Positions 35,289 through 44,312 of a DNA stretch of 50,754 bases are shown one piece after another; within the stretch, counting starts at the first letter, position 1, and each line of letters begins with the position of its first letter. The stretch is from Flavobacteriaceae bacterium. GTDB taxonomy: Bacteria > Bacteroidota > Bacteroidia > UKL13-3. The stretch is from positions 1 to 50,754 of the forward strand of contig SHWZ01000013.1 in NCBI GenBank assembly GCA_009693575.1. The letters are read 5' to 3'. Both the position numbers and the translations under genes were made by a program. The notes under the pieces are model-generated. The model was not told where the DNA came from. It was given only the letters and a program-made list of their open reading frames with translations, and did not search any database.

Positions 35289-35933
35289 ATGTACAAAATA
35301 AAAATATCCTTTGCACTGCTTGCAGTTTGTTTTTCTATCCTCGCCTTTTCGCAAGACAAGAAAGCAGAACAGATACTTAAAAAGGTAGCCGACAAATACA
35401 AGTCATTCAAGTCATACAAAGCTGACTTTAAGTATATGCTTGAAAACAAAAAAGACAAGTTGAACATCAGCAAAAAGGGGACCTTATATGTGAAGCAAAG
35501 CAAGTTCAGACTCGACATTGATGGCAAAGAGATAACTTGCGACAACAAAACTATCTGGACCTATATCAAAGAGGCTAATGAAGTGCAGATAAACGATTAT
35601 GACCCCAGCAATACCGATGCTAGCCCCTCACGTATTTTCAATATATATGAAAAGGGTTTTATCAGCCAATTTGTAGAAGAAAAAACTGAAGGAGGAAGGG
35701 TGCTGCAATTGATAGAGCTGACTCCGATTGACAAAAAGAAAAGCTATTTTAAAGTAAAACTATTCATTGAAAAAATGAACAACCAGATACTTCGCACCAA
35801 GATTTTTGATAAAAATGGAAATATCTATACCTACGAAATTAGCAAGTTTCAAGCACATATTAAAATCAAGGAGAACTTTTTCTCCTTTGATAAAAAAGCT
35901 CACCCGGGTTTGGAAGTGATAGATTTAAGGTAG
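35289..35933 (+). CDS. LolA-like outer-membrane lipoprotein carrier protein
   Basis: The 214-aa protein has a signal peptide (KISFALLAVCFSILAFSQ) and then a LolA-type fold: an N-terminal helix (KAEQILKKVADKYKSFKSYK) followed by strands such as KGTLYVKQSKFRLDIDGKEI. LolA shuttles lipoproteins through the periplasm from LolCDE to the outer membrane. Sequence similarity to proteobacterial LolA is low, but the fold pattern and length fit the Bacteroidota family. It is co-directional with, and 8 bp from, the ABC ATPase. Convergent namZ begins a few bases after its stop, with no terminator hairpin between. Confidence 0.85.
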   Translation: MYKIKISFALLAVCFSILAFSQDKKAEQILKKVADKYKSFKSYKADFKYMLENKKDKLNISKKGTLYVKQSKFRLDIDGKEITCDNKTIWTYIKEANEVQINDYDPSNTDASPSRIFNIYEKGFISQFVEEKTEGGRVLQLIELTPIDKKKSYFKVKLFIEKMNNQILRTKIFDKNGNIYTYEISKFQAHIKIKENFFSFDKKAHPGLEVIDLR

Positions 35934-35939
35934 TCTACT

Positions 35940-37133
35940 TCAATCTCCAAAGTCAGGATAAATCAAATACTTTGCTCGTACTTTGCTGAATTCAATAAGT
36001 TGAGGTTCCCAACTTTGGTAAATCTGGTCTACAGTACGTTTGGTCATGATATCTTTTCTGAGCTTATCAGTGCCCGCCAGCTTGTCGAAGAATGGATTGA
36101 AGAACTTGGTGGTATCGCTTTCCAAATAAAAACCCTGTAGCCACAATAAGTATATTCTACAAGAAGGCTTGATAAAACTATTGCAAAATTGAGTCAACGG
36201 AAAGCCCTTACACTCCACCCCTTCATATGGCGGGTTGTCAGCTATCCCTTTTATACTTTTTGGCTTGAAGGTTATCCTGCCCTTCTCAAAACCAGGCTTA
36301 CCAATAATTTCAAAAGGCTTGTCTGTGCCACGGCCTACGCTCACATCTGTGCCTTCAAACAGACAAAGCGAAGGGTACAGGTATATTGATTCTATTGTGC
36401 GAAGGTTAGGCGATGGCGGGATGGGTGGCACATACCATGTGTCATGCTTGTAGTTGTAGCAAGGGATGACATTCAAACTGCATTGGATACCGCCTTTAAG
36501 CCAGTGTTCGCCATTTATCATTTTGGCATATTCGCCGATGCTCATTCCATATACTATCGGCACAGGATGCATACCTACAAATGACTTGAAATTACTATCC
36601 AACACAGGGCCGTCAATGTAGTATCCATTAGGGTTTGGCCGGTCAAGAACTAGCAGCGGGACTTTGCTTTCGGCACAGGCTTCCATCAAATAATGGAGTG
36701 TGCTGAGGTAGGTATAAAACCGGCATCCCACATCCTGTATGTCGAACACCATCACGTCAATGCCCTGCATGTCTTCCTGGCTGGGCTTTTTGTGCTCGCC
36801 GTAAAGCGATACAATTGGAAGCTTTGTCTTTTTATCTATGCTATTCTTTATTTCCTTTCCTGCTTCTTTGTCGCCACGAAAACCATGTTCAGGGGCAAAT
36901 ATTTTAGCTACAAAATACCCACAATGTTTCAGGGTATCTACCAAGTGCATTTTGCCCAATACGGAAGTCTGATTCACGACCAACCCCACTTTTTTATCCT
37001 TCAATAAAGGAAAATACTCAGCTGCCCGCATGGAGCCGGGAAGCACCTGAGCCTTGAGGATAGAAGTAATTAGTAAATTGGGTATAGTAAGTAAAGTGAG
37101 TAGAATTATACTTCGGGACAGTATCAATCGCAT
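35940..37133 (-). CDS. namZ: Exo-beta-N-acetylmuramidase NamZ (DUF1343)
   Basis: DUF1343 proteins include NamZ, an exo-acting muramidase (GH171) that trims MurNAc from peptidoglycan fragments for recycling. The 397-aa product has a signal peptide (SIILLTLLTIPNLLITSILKAQ). Conserved segments are KVGLVVNQTSVLG, KIFAPEHGFRGDKEAGKEI, LPIVSLYGEHKKPSQEDM, MVFDIQDVGCRFYTYLSTLHY, and LVLDRPNPNGYYIDGPVL. The C-terminal part includes GRGTDKPFEIIGKPGF. Length is typical. Location is periplasmic or surface. It is monocistronic by orientation, facing the LolA-like gene; no clear -7 box was found upstream. Confidence 0.93.
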   Translation of the reverse strand: MRLILSRSIILLTLLTIPNLLITSILKAQVLPGSMRAAEYFPLLKDKKVGLVVNQTSVLGKMHLVDTLKHCGYFVAKIFAPEHGFRGDKEAGKEIKNSIDKKTKLPIVSLYGEHKKPSQEDMQGIDVMVFDIQDVGCRFYTYLSTLHYLMEACAESKVPLLVLDRPNPNGYYIDGPVLDSNFKSFVGMHPVPIVYGMSIGEYAKMINGEHWLKGGIQCSLNVIPCYNYKHDTWYVPPIPPSPNLRTIESIYLYPSLCLFEGTDVSVGRGTDKPFEIIGKPGFEKGRITFKPKSIKGIADNPPYEGVECKGFPLTQFCNSFIKPSCRIYLLWLQGFYLESDTTKFFNPFFDKLAGTDKLRKDIMTKRTVDQIYQSWEPQLIEFSKVRAKYLIYPDFGD

Positions 37134-37220
37134 AGGTTTCTTTTCTGTTTATTGTATTATTTGTCTGCAAGTCGGTGGCCTAACTAATTCCAAGACTCAA
37201 ATCTGTGGCCAAAGGTTGCC

Positions 37221-38453
37221 TTAGGCCAATTCCAAAATGGTTTTTTCAATGATACCGCAGCATTCCAGCACTTGCTCTTCGGTGATGGTGAGCGGGCAGG
37301 CAAAACGGATGATATCACCGTGCGTCTGCTTTGCCAGCAAACCATTTTCCATCAATGCAAGGCAAACGTCATAAGCAGTTTTACCATCGCCGTAAGGCTT
37401 GATTACAATAGCATTAAGCAGCCCCTTGCCCCGCACTCCTTGAATAAGTGGAGATTGAATAGCCGCCAATTTTTCACGCAAAATATTACCCATTTTTTCG
37501 GCATTGTCGGCCAGATTTTCATCAAGCAATACTTGTAAGGCTTCCATGCTCACTGCACAGGCCAACGGATTGCCACCGTACGTGCTTCCATGTTGTCCGG
37601 GTTTTAAACTAAGCATTATTTCATCGCTAGTTAGCACCGCACTCACAGGCATTGTGCCACCACTGAGAGCTTTGCCAAGAATCAATATATCTGGCTTCAC
37701 ATCTTCGTGGTCGCAGGCCAGCATCTTGCCAGTGCGGGCCAAGCCTGTCTGTATTTCATCGACTACGAACAGCACATTGGCCGCTTTGCATATATCATAA
37801 CATTTTTTCAAATACCCAACATCAGGAATAACTACACCCGCTTCACCTTGAATAGGTTCAACCATATATGCACACACATGTGGGTCTTTCACAGCCTCGG
37901 CAAGTGCGGCGGTATCATTGTAGGGTATCTTCACAAAACCGGGTAAGTAGGGGCCAAAACCACTGTAGCTATCGGGGTCGGTGCTGGCAGAAATAGCAGC
38001 CACAGTTCGTCCCCAGAAATTTCCTTCGGCAACAATTATCTTGGCCTGCCCGTCAGGGATGCCTTTCTTTTCGTAACCCCAACGACGGCTTAGTTTCAGA
38101 GCAGTTTCTCCGCCTTCCACACCTGTGTTCATGGGCAGCACACGGTCATAGCCAAAGTAGTTGCAAATATACTTTTCAAATTCGCCAAGCAAGTTGTTGT
38201 GAAACGCACGACTTGTGAGGGTCAGTTTTTGGCATTGCTCCACCATGGCTTTCACTATACGCGGGTGGCAATGGCCTTGGTTCACGGCACTATACGCAGA
38301 TAAAAAATCATAAAACCGCTTACCGGTCACATCCCAGAGGAATACTCCCTGGCCACGGTCGAGTACCACTGGCAGGGGCTTATAGTTAAATGCTCCGTAT
38401 TGCCTCTCTAAATCAAGGTAGTATTGACTTTTATTCATGCTTGCGGTGTTCAT
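37221..38453 (-). CDS. rocD: Ornithine--oxo-acid aminotransferase
   Basis: RocD is a PLP enzyme that moves the delta-amino group of ornithine to 2-oxoglutarate, giving glutamate semialdehyde. The 410-aa product contains the class III aminotransferase signature [20 protein letters not shown], and the PLP lysine in ILGKALSGG. The N-terminus carries [17 protein letters not shown], typical of ornithine aminotransferases rather than acetylornithine ones. Two starts are possible: the first ATG at 38453, placed 4 nt after a perfect TACCTTTG box, or a second ATG 15 nt downstream. No arginase or proline gene is adjacent. Confidence 0.94.
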   Translation of the reverse strand: MNTASMNKSQYYLDLERQYGAFNYKPLPVVLDRGQGVFLWDVTGKRFYDFLSAYSAVNQGHCHPRIVKAMVEQCQKLTLTSRAFHNNLLGEFEKYICNYFGYDRVLPMNTGVEGGETALKLSRRWGYEKKGIPDGQAKIIVAEGNFWGRTVAAISASTDPDSYSGFGPYLPGFVKIPYNDTAALAEAVKDPHVCAYMVEPIQGEAGVVIPDVGYLKKCYDICKAANVLFVVDEIQTGLARTGKMLACDHEDVKPDILILGKALSGGTMPVSAVLTSDEIMLSLKPGQHGSTYGGNPLACAVSMEALQVLLDENLADNAEKMGNILREKLAAIQSPLIQGVRGKGLLNAIVIKPYGDGKTAYDVCLALMENGLLAKQTHGDIIRFACPLTITEEQVLECCGIIEKTILELA

Positions 38454-38457
38454 GTGG

Positions 38458-38465
38458 CAAAGGTA
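38458..38465 (-). promoter_or_regulatory. -7 box abutting the rocD start (leaderless candidate)
   Basis: TACCTTTG on the minus strand is followed by CCAC and then the first ATG of rocD. If the second ATG is used instead, the leader is about 15 nt. Confidence 0.55.
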
Positions 38466-38604
38466 GGCGGGAAGATAAAGTTTATAGTTTGGAGTTCTTA
38501 GTTTTGGGTTTGGATTGTAATCTATTATTCATTCTTGAGAGTCTATAAATCCCAAAGCGATCCCTTATTTTCAGGCTATACCACCCAACAGTTAAATACT
38601 GGTT

Positions 38605-38733
38605 ATGGTGAGCTTAGTTATAAAAAATGGAAATGCAAGTCGTACGGTTTGGGATCCTGATGCAATGCGATTTTTTGATATTGACTCAGATTTCACTTTG
38701 AGTGGCAGCCGGATTGGCACTAGAACAGAATAA
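38605..38733 (+). CDS. Possible small ORF or gene remnant (42 aa)
   Basis: The ATG frame reads MVSLVIKNGNASRTVWDPDA, then MRFFDIDSDFTLSGSRIG and a short tail. It has protein-like composition but no recognised family. An overlapping frame just upstream (about 38555-38660) also reads plausibly (GYTTQQLNTGYGELSYKKWK), which would fit a frameshifted remnant of a longer gene. The surrounding gap (38466-38940) shows nothing else except the -7 box before the next gene. Confidence 0.2.
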   Translation: MVSLVIKNGNASRTVWDPDAMRFFDIDSDFTLSGSRIGTRTE

Positions 38734-38940
38734 AAAATCTACCCAAGACAACTTAGCAGTTGTTCTATACGATTATTAAGATAATAATTGGACAAGCAGA
38801 TTCGATTGGGCATTTGCCAACGAATAAGGGTTTGAGGTATAAATAAAAAAATGATTTGCAAAAAGATACCACTCACAAAAAATATTGATCCATTCATAAT
38901 TTTAATTCATTCTTCTGGTGAATTATCCAAATAGCCATCA

Positions 38941-38948
38941 TACCTTTG
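38941..38948 (+). promoter_or_regulatory. -7 box abutting the muconolactone-isomerase-like start (leaderless candidate)
   Basis: TACCTTTG is followed by TCCCA and then ATG, the same box and 5-nt gap as at the flavin reductase. Confidence 0.55.
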
Positions 38949-38953
38949 TCCCA

Positions 38954-39250
38954 ATGAATCACTTTATGGTGAGCATAAGGCTCCCCGAAAACTTTAGCCC
39001 CGACTTTGTGGAATTGATCCCAAGGCAACGTGCTATGGTGAACGAACTAGTCGACAAGGGCATCATTGCTTCCTACAGCCTTTCCATTGATAGGGGGCGA
39101 CTTTGGGTGGTGATACAAAGTAGCAGCGAAGCCTCAGTACTGGATATTCTCTCGTCTTTTCCGCTCATTGCATACATGCGTTTCGAGATTATTCCACTCA
39201 TGTTCCACAATTTTAGTTTGGAGCCTATGCACCATATTTCTTGGAACTGA
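38954..39250 (+). CDS. Muconolactone delta-isomerase-like small protein
   Basis: The product is 98 aa from the ATG at 38954. It reads MNHFMVSIRLPENFSPDFVE, continues with LIPRQRAMVNELVDKGIIASY and SLSIDRGRLWVVI, and ends in a conserved-looking segment PLMFHNF. This matches the dimeric alpha/beta-barrel (ferredoxin-like) fold of muconolactone isomerase and YCII-type proteins. Bacteroidota carry many copies outside any aromatic-degradation locus, and no catabolic genes are nearby, so the enzymatic role is uncertain. A longer frame from a GTG at 38918 exists, but the ATG used here fits the family N-terminus and the promoter position. Confidence 0.75.
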   Translation: MNHFMVSIRLPENFSPDFVELIPRQRAMVNELVDKGIIASYSLSIDRGRLWVVIQSSSEASVLDILSSFPLIAYMRFEIIPLMFHNFSLEPMHHISWN

Positions 39251-39366
39251 TAGGTATCCTCTATGTGAACCTGTGAAGGTGGCCCACCTTATTGAAATCC
39301 AACTAATCTTACGATGTATTTGATGTGTAATGGACAACGAAGTAATTGGCGTAAGCTAGATGATGG

Positions 39367-39897
39367 CTAAGGATTATTTCTGTTTCCCTTCACTTTCCCA
39401 ATCCAAAACCTACTCAACAAAAAAAATGGCCAACTCAGAATAAACAAGGCCAGTAGTATGGGGAGCACAGTTAGGCTCGCAACAATCAAAGTCAGTAATT
39501 GTAACCATTTCCTTAAGATGGAATTTTTGAGATTGGTAAAAAAATAGCGGATTAGTTTGGAGAAACGCCGAAGCAAAAAACCACTAATAGGTTTACTTTT
39601 CCATCGATAGTATTTGGCTAAAACCTTTTCAAGCAAAATCAGGAATGGGAAGTCGGTGATGAGGAGTTCACCTCTGTCGGGGTCTTGCTTTAGTGGTGTG
39701 CCTCCTGTATAATTTATTTCACCATCGGTCTTTTTGGATAGTAGGTCGTAGGCATCCTTTACTATAAAAAATATATCACTCTTCCCGCCTGCATCTGGGT
39801 GGTGAAATTTCGACTGTTCACGAAAGGCTTTCTTGATACTGTTGCGGCTTACCGGCCTTTTTAGTTCAAGAGCTTGCAAGGCTTCAACTACGGTCAT
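39367..39897 (-). CDS. Membrane-anchored DnaJ-domain protein
   Basis: The 176-aa protein has a short J-domain at its N-terminus. The segment RNSIKKAFREQSKFHHPDAG carries the essential HPD at residues 33-35, followed by FFIVKDAYDLLSKK. A linker and basic region lead to a hydrophobic hairpin (about 133-166, LLTLIVASLTVLPILLALFILSWPF) that anchors it in the membrane. J-proteins deliver clients to DnaK and stimulate its ATPase. The zinc-finger and substrate-binding domains of DnaJ are absent. Its ATG overlaps the 3' end of the amino-acid permease gene by 4 bp, so the two are translationally coupled. Confidence 0.85.
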   Translation of the reverse strand: MTVVEALQALELKRPVSRNSIKKAFREQSKFHHPDAGGKSDIFFIVKDAYDLLSKKTDGEINYTGGTPLKQDPDRGELLITDFPFLILLEKVLAKYYRWKSKPISGFLLRRFSKLIRYFFTNLKNSILRKWLQLLTLIVASLTVLPILLALFILSWPFFLLSRFWIGKVKGNRNNP

Positions 39898-41612
39898 CCT
39901 ACTTGCCTTTTCTTGTTCAATTTGCTATGCTTGTACCCGTAAGTAAAATATAACAGCAGCCCAATTAACAGCCACACAATGAACCGCACCCAATTGGTGA
40001 TGCCAAGCTCCGTAATCAAGTACCCATTAGTGGCCAAGCCAAGAAGCGGAATAAGCGAAAGGTTTCGGCGGAAAGCCAATATTGACAGTAGCAGCATGAA
40101 TATCAAATAGACCCAAAGGGGTATTTGCTCCGAAAACTTATCCCAACCTTCGTAGGTGAAAAACGTCCGCACACCTTTCCTGTTAAAATAATAAACCAAC
40201 GTAGCCGACAATATAGAAAGTCCCGGAAAAATATACTTGCCACTTAGGTAAGGAACTTTGTATTTGGATTTCTTTTCCTCTGGACTATCGGGATTGGGTT
40301 CAAGCAAAAGTATGCCTCCGCACACAAGCAGAAATGCGAACAAAGTGCCGATGCTGGTGAGGTCGGTCATGTCGCCAAGCGTAACGAACAATGCTGGAAC
40401 ACCTGTAAAAAAACCGGTGAGGATGGTGGAGAATGAAGGTGTGTGAAAACGTGGATGAATGCGGCTGAAGATGGGTGGCAACAACCCATCACGGCTCATG
40501 TTCATCCAGATGCGGGGCTGCCCCATTTGGAAAACCAAAAGCACCGAAGCCATGGCCACTACCGCACTGGCACTCACTATTACCGCTATCCACCGCAGGT
40601 TCAATTTTTCAAAAATATAGGCCATCGGGTCGCCCACGTTCAGTTCGCGGTAGCTGACCACACCTGTGAGAACCAAAGCCAATATCACATATAAAACTGT
40701 ACAGATTATCAGCGAAAGAAACATACTTCTTGGTAGGTCACGTTGTGGGTTTTTGCATTCCTCTGCGGTGGTACTTATTGCATCAAACCCAATGTAGGCA
40801 AAGAACACAGCGGATACTCCTTTCAAAACTCCACCAACTCCATTCGGTGCAAAAGGTACCCAATTGTCGGTATCAATCCATGCCACGCCCACACCTATCA
40901 CAAACAATATCACCAGCATTTTTAGCATCACCATCGCATTCCCCGCTCGTTTGGTCTCTCGAATGCCAATGTATATCAATCGCGTTATCACAATGATGAT
41001 TAAGAACGCGGGCAAGTCAAGAATGATATGTACGCCCCCAATAACAGGTGAAGTCTTCCAAGCCATCCAGCCTTCTTTCAGTCCTGCATCCAGATTGCAT
41101 TCGCATTTGCCCTGCTGCAACCAAGCCACAGCATCATCATAGCGGGTATGGGCTGAGAGCATATCGGTTGTCATCCAAGTGGGCAACTCAAAATTGAACG
41201 CATTGTGTAGAAAGGAAGTAAAATAATCGCTCCAAGAAATAGCCACAGCCACGTTGCCGATAGCGTACTCCATCAGCAAATCCCAGCCAATTATCCATGC
41301 TATTAGTTCACCAAATGTGGCATAGGCATAGGTATATGCACTGCCTGCTACGGGTATGCGGCTGGCAAATTCGGCATAACACATAGCGGAGAAAACACAG
41401 GCAATGGCAGTGGCCACAAACAGCATAGATATAGCTGGCCCGCCGTTGTAGGCCGCTTTGCCGATAGTGGAGAATATACCCGCCCCAATAATAGCAGCAA
41501 TACCAAATGAAGTGAGGTCACGCAGCCCCAAGGTACGTTTCAGACCAAGCCCTCCCTCTGCCTCCAAAGGCGATATGTCTGAAATGGATTTCTTGCGAAA
41601 GAGGGAAGACAA
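39894..41612 (-). CDS. APC-superfamily amino acid permease
   Basis: This is a 572-aa polytopic inner-membrane transporter. The N-terminus has the APC motif LGLRDLTSFGIAAIIGAGIF, which lines the substrate site in helix 1. Later cues are GPAISMLFVATAIACVFSAM, AEFASRIPVAGSAYTYAYAT and VFFAYIGFDAISTTAEE. About 12-14 membrane helices are visible. It resembles cationic amino acid (CAT-type, YfnA-like) permeases; the exact substrate cannot be read. The start is TTG at 41612, since no ATG lies in frame upstream before a stop, and the family N-terminus (LFRKKSIS) fits. A J-protein gene overlaps its 3' end. Confidence 0.92.
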   Translation of the reverse strand: MSSLFRKKSISDISPLEAEGGLGLKRTLGLRDLTSFGIAAIIGAGIFSTIGKAAYNGGPAISMLFVATAIACVFSAMCYAEFASRIPVAGSAYTYAYATFGELIAWIIGWDLLMEYAIGNVAVAISWSDYFTSFLHNAFNFELPTWMTTDMLSAHTRYDDAVAWLQQGKCECNLDAGLKEGWMAWKTSPVIGGVHIILDLPAFLIIIVITRLIYIGIRETKRAGNAMVMLKMLVILFVIGVGVAWIDTDNWVPFAPNGVGGVLKGVSAVFFAYIGFDAISTTAEECKNPQRDLPRSMFLSLIICTVLYVILALVLTGVVSYRELNVGDPMAYIFEKLNLRWIAVIVSASAVVAMASVLLVFQMGQPRIWMNMSRDGLLPPIFSRIHPRFHTPSFSTILTGFFTGVPALFVTLGDMTDLTSIGTLFAFLLVCGGILLLEPNPDSPEEKKSKYKVPYLSGKYIFPGLSILSATLVYYFNRKGVRTFFTYEGWDKFSEQIPLWVYLIFMLLLSILAFRRNLSLIPLLGLATNGYLITELGITNWVRFIVWLLIGLLLYFTYGYKHSKLNKKRQVG

Positions 41613-41651
41613 GGAGAATGTGTGGGAGTATAATTGGGATTAATGTACTTT

Positions 41652-41663
41652 CCCCTTCAGGGG
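41652..41663. repeat. Short CCCCT/AGGGG dyad upstream of the permease
   Basis: CCCCTTCAGGGG followed by CTAGGGG lies in the 63-bp gap between the Omp28 gene and the permease gene. It resembles a degenerate copy of the GC-rich hairpins at 15193-15216 and 15318-15337. Confidence 0.3.
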
Positions 41664-41675
41664 CTAGGGGCTTAT

Positions 41676-42551
41676 CTATTTCACTGCTTTCTCTACCACA
41701 TGCCATACTTCCTTTATGTTTCCGCTCTTGTGAACAAAAGCGATCACCTTGCATTTGTCGGCTTTCCATAATGGTGGCAATGCCACAGTAAATCCCTTTT
41801 GAAATACCCTGCCTGGTTCGTAGTTGCCGAGCAATTGGCTGCCGCCGTAGTGAGTTACCATATCGCGTAGGATCTTGTTATGGATATAAAAAGTGTCAAT
41901 TACAACAGTAGGCAATAGCTGTGGATTAACAATTTCATTTTCAATGATTGCTATACTCATATAAATAGTGTCATTAGGCAATCCGCTAGTCAATATAGCC
42001 TTCGCAGTAATAATCAATTCCCTTGTACTTGCATTATATTGATTGTCTATCTCAAGATTTATCGGTGTTTTCTTTGGCAATTGTTGGTTCACAAAGTTTG
42101 ACCATGAAGATGGAGTAGTATTTAGCAAACCCGTTTGACCTGTGAACAAGTTCCTATCTGTTGATCCTGCCGGGATTCCAGGAGTGCCCCCTGTATTTAA
42201 AAAGGAATAGAGAATGGTGGCATCTTCAGTTCTAAAATCTTGGTGGCCTGTAATACTGGAATGTGGATATGCCAGAAGATTTCCATTTGGGTGCATAGAA
42301 ATAGCGAAAACCCGACCTGGATTAGCATTCTGAATAGCGACTATTGCATCATGTGCAATCGGGCAGTTTTGACACTTCACACCTGTCACATCTTCAATAA
42401 GTATATTCTTAGTTTGTGCTGTTGGAATAGTTTGCAATAGATAGGAAGTATCCCTCCCTTGACTATAATCAATAGACGGCGGGGTTTCAAAATCGCAGGG
42501 GCAGCAGGCGGCAAAAGTTACAAATGTAAAAAAGTATAGAAAATATTTCAT
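41676..42551 (-). CDS. Omp28-related outer-membrane lipoprotein
   Basis: This 291-aa protein starts MKYFLYFFTFVTFAACCPCD, a lipoprotein signal with a lipobox ending in AAC. The first domain resembles thioredoxin/TlpA-type folds, with LIEDVTGVKCQNCPIAH containing a CxxC pair, and FAISMHPNGNLLAYP. The second half is a beta-sandwich (INLEIDNQYNASTRELIITAKAIL). The family is named for Porphyromonas Omp28. It is common in Bacteroidota and often paired with T9SS or DUF6029 genes, but has no defined activity. It begins 12 bp after the DUF6029 stop, so the two are one operon. Confidence 0.88.
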   Translation of the reverse strand: MKYFLYFFTFVTFAACCPCDFETPPSIDYSQGRDTSYLLQTIPTAQTKNILIEDVTGVKCQNCPIAHDAIVAIQNANPGRVFAISMHPNGNLLAYPHSSITGHQDFRTEDATILYSFLNTGGTPGIPAGSTDRNLFTGQTGLLNTTPSSWSNFVNQQLPKKTPINLEIDNQYNASTRELIITAKAILTSGLPNDTIYMSIAIIENEIVNPQLLPTVVIDTFYIHNKILRDMVTHYGGSQLLGNYEPGRVFQKGFTVALPPLWKADKCKVIAFVHKSGNIKEVWHVVEKAVK

Positions 42552-42563
42552 TGAGTCGTTTTC

Positions 42564-44216
42564 TTAAAAACTTGTTGAAACTGTAAATTTCAATCCGCTG
42601 AAGGCAGGCTCTACTCTGCACACTCCGCCTGTGCAGTTCACACCCGCCACTTGCTTCACATAGCCTAGTGTGAAACGGGTAGCCTTTTCTGTGTATGCTG
42701 CGAAAAAAGTATAGTAATGGAGTTTTTCATTGGAAATTCCTTTAAACCCAGGAGCCCGCCAAGGAGCAATGTTCACCATGTCACCAAGTGCAAACGACCA
42801 ATGTGGAGCCATATTAAACTCGGCCAGCAGGTTGAGGAAGCTACCAAGGTCAGCACCGTCTTTCATATCAAAGAGTTTTCCTGTTTTGAGAAACTGAAAC
42901 TCGATGCGGGTGGAGGTTTTCTTACTGAACTTATAGTTAAATTCACCAAAAGGTGTGAGGGCATTCACAAATGGATATTCAGAACCTTTAGCTTCATAAA
43001 CTTGTTGGTTGTATCCAATCTGCTGCACACCCAACATCCACTTTGCTTTCTTGCTAAACTCCTTTGATACTTCCAAATAAAACTCATGAAAAAGTTCTTC
43101 GCCCGTCAATTTCCGCACATAGCTGGCATTGCCGCTCACCTGTGTTTTTAGTTTCTTCTTGTTTTTATGGGTATATAGAAAATCAGCTTGAAAATCCTCT
43201 TCGCCCAGCTCCTGCACCACAGCATTGTAGCGGGCCAACAGGCGGTAGGTGTTTTGTCGGGTGATGCTTGGAAGGTAGTTCATCACTCCGTCAAGCTGTA
43301 TTTCGTTTGGTGAAGTCCTCACTGGGAAACCTTCTATCCGTTTGTACTGAGCATTGAACCCAAAACCTGTTTTGCTGTAGGAAGTCGAGGCAAAATATAC
43401 TTGCCCACCTTTATACTCCAATGGCTGAGTTGGCAGGTTTGTATTCTTAATTGCTTCCTTGCTTTTGCTTGCATATTCCAGAAAGAATCGGAAGTTTTTC
43501 CATGTTATAGAGGAGTATGCATTATAGGCACACATATTATACTTTGGGTCGAACCGCTGCAACACGGGCTGGTTGTTTATTGCGTTCACGATAAGGTTCA
43601 TGCTCACATCGTCCATGGTGCGGTTCAGTATAGATGTGCCAGCCTCCACCTGTACTTTTTTAATATTGAATGTATATTCGGCATTCGCTCCTTTAATAAC
43701 GGGTTCACGTATGCCGAAGCGGTATTTCTGTCTTCCAGTGAATGCTTTCAGGTTCAGTTTCTTTACGGGTTGATATTTCACACGCACCCCTTGGATGGCG
43801 TAGTCAATACCTAAATTTCTATCTTCGTAAGCCCTGAACATAGTGCCACTTCCAAACTGGTCGTAGAAATAACCTGCGGTCACATTCAGGTTGTCCACGT
43901 CTTTGCTCACCTGCCACATTCCTAATCCGCTGTTGCTGTATGCCTTGCTTGGGTTGTATAGGTTGCTATTGTTGAACAAGTCGAACCGAGCGGCGAAGTT
44001 GAAACCTTTGTAGCCGTAGTTGGTGACTAACCAAGCCTCAGTGCCTGTGAGTTGCCGTTCGTACAGTTCGGTATTTGCTCCTATCTTTTCATCCTTAACA
44101 AAAAACTGATTGTTGGTGGTGAGGCTACCACTGAAAGTACCCTTGTCGTCCTGTGCAACAAGTATTGGTTGGCTCAGCGAAAAGGCAATCGGGATTAGTA
44201 GTATTCTTTTCTTCAT
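42564..44216 (-). CDS. DUF6029 family outer-membrane protein
   Basis: The 550-aa protein has a signal peptide (RILLIPIAFSLSQPILVAQ). The rest is an alternating hydrophobic/polar beta pattern rich in aromatics, ending in phenylalanine (LKFTVSTSF). These are the hallmarks of an outer-membrane beta-barrel. It matches DUF6029 in length and in motifs such as FSGSLTTNNQFFVKDEKIGA and GYFYDQFGSGTMFRAYEDR. Function is unknown. It is followed after 12 bp by the Omp28-like lipoprotein, a combination I recall as recurrent in Bacteroidota. A terminator separates it from the upstream 2060-aa giant. Confidence 0.82.
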   Translation of the reverse strand: MKKRILLIPIAFSLSQPILVAQDDKGTFSGSLTTNNQFFVKDEKIGANTELYERQLTGTEAWLVTNYGYKGFNFAARFDLFNNSNLYNPSKAYSNSGLGMWQVSKDVDNLNVTAGYFYDQFGSGTMFRAYEDRNLGIDYAIQGVRVKYQPVKKLNLKAFTGRQKYRFGIREPVIKGANAEYTFNIKKVQVEAGTSILNRTMDDVSMNLIVNAINNQPVLQRFDPKYNMCAYNAYSSITWKNFRFFLEYASKSKEAIKNTNLPTQPLEYKGGQVYFASTSYSKTGFGFNAQYKRIEGFPVRTSPNEIQLDGVMNYLPSITRQNTYRLLARYNAVVQELGEEDFQADFLYTHKNKKKLKTQVSGNASYVRKLTGEELFHEFYLEVSKEFSKKAKWMLGVQQIGYNQQVYEAKGSEYPFVNALTPFGEFNYKFSKKTSTRIEFQFLKTGKLFDMKDGADLGSFLNLLAEFNMAPHWSFALGDMVNIAPWRAPGFKGISNEKLHYYTFFAAYTEKATRFTLGYVKQVAGVNCTGGVCRVEPAFSGLKFTVSTSF

Positions 44217-44257
44217 TCTGTGTAAAAGGTTTGCAATTTACATCTTGAATCACATTG

Positions 44258-44293
44258 CAAAAAAGTAAGCCAGACAAACTGCCTGGCGTACTT
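44258..44293 (-). terminator. Terminator downstream of the 2060-aa giant
   Basis: On the minus strand AAGTACGCCAG (44293-44283) pairs with CTGGCTTACTT (44273-44263), with one wobble, around a 9-nt loop, followed by TTTTTTGC. It begins 20 nt after the giant's stop codon. Confidence 0.82.
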
Positions 44294-44312
44294 CTGATTT
44301 TATCCAAAAAAA

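Noticed and set aside
39277-39291. AAGGTGGcCCACCTT palindrome between two convergent genes
   Set aside because: A one-base centre leaves no proper loop and there is no T-run; it was too weak to call a terminator.
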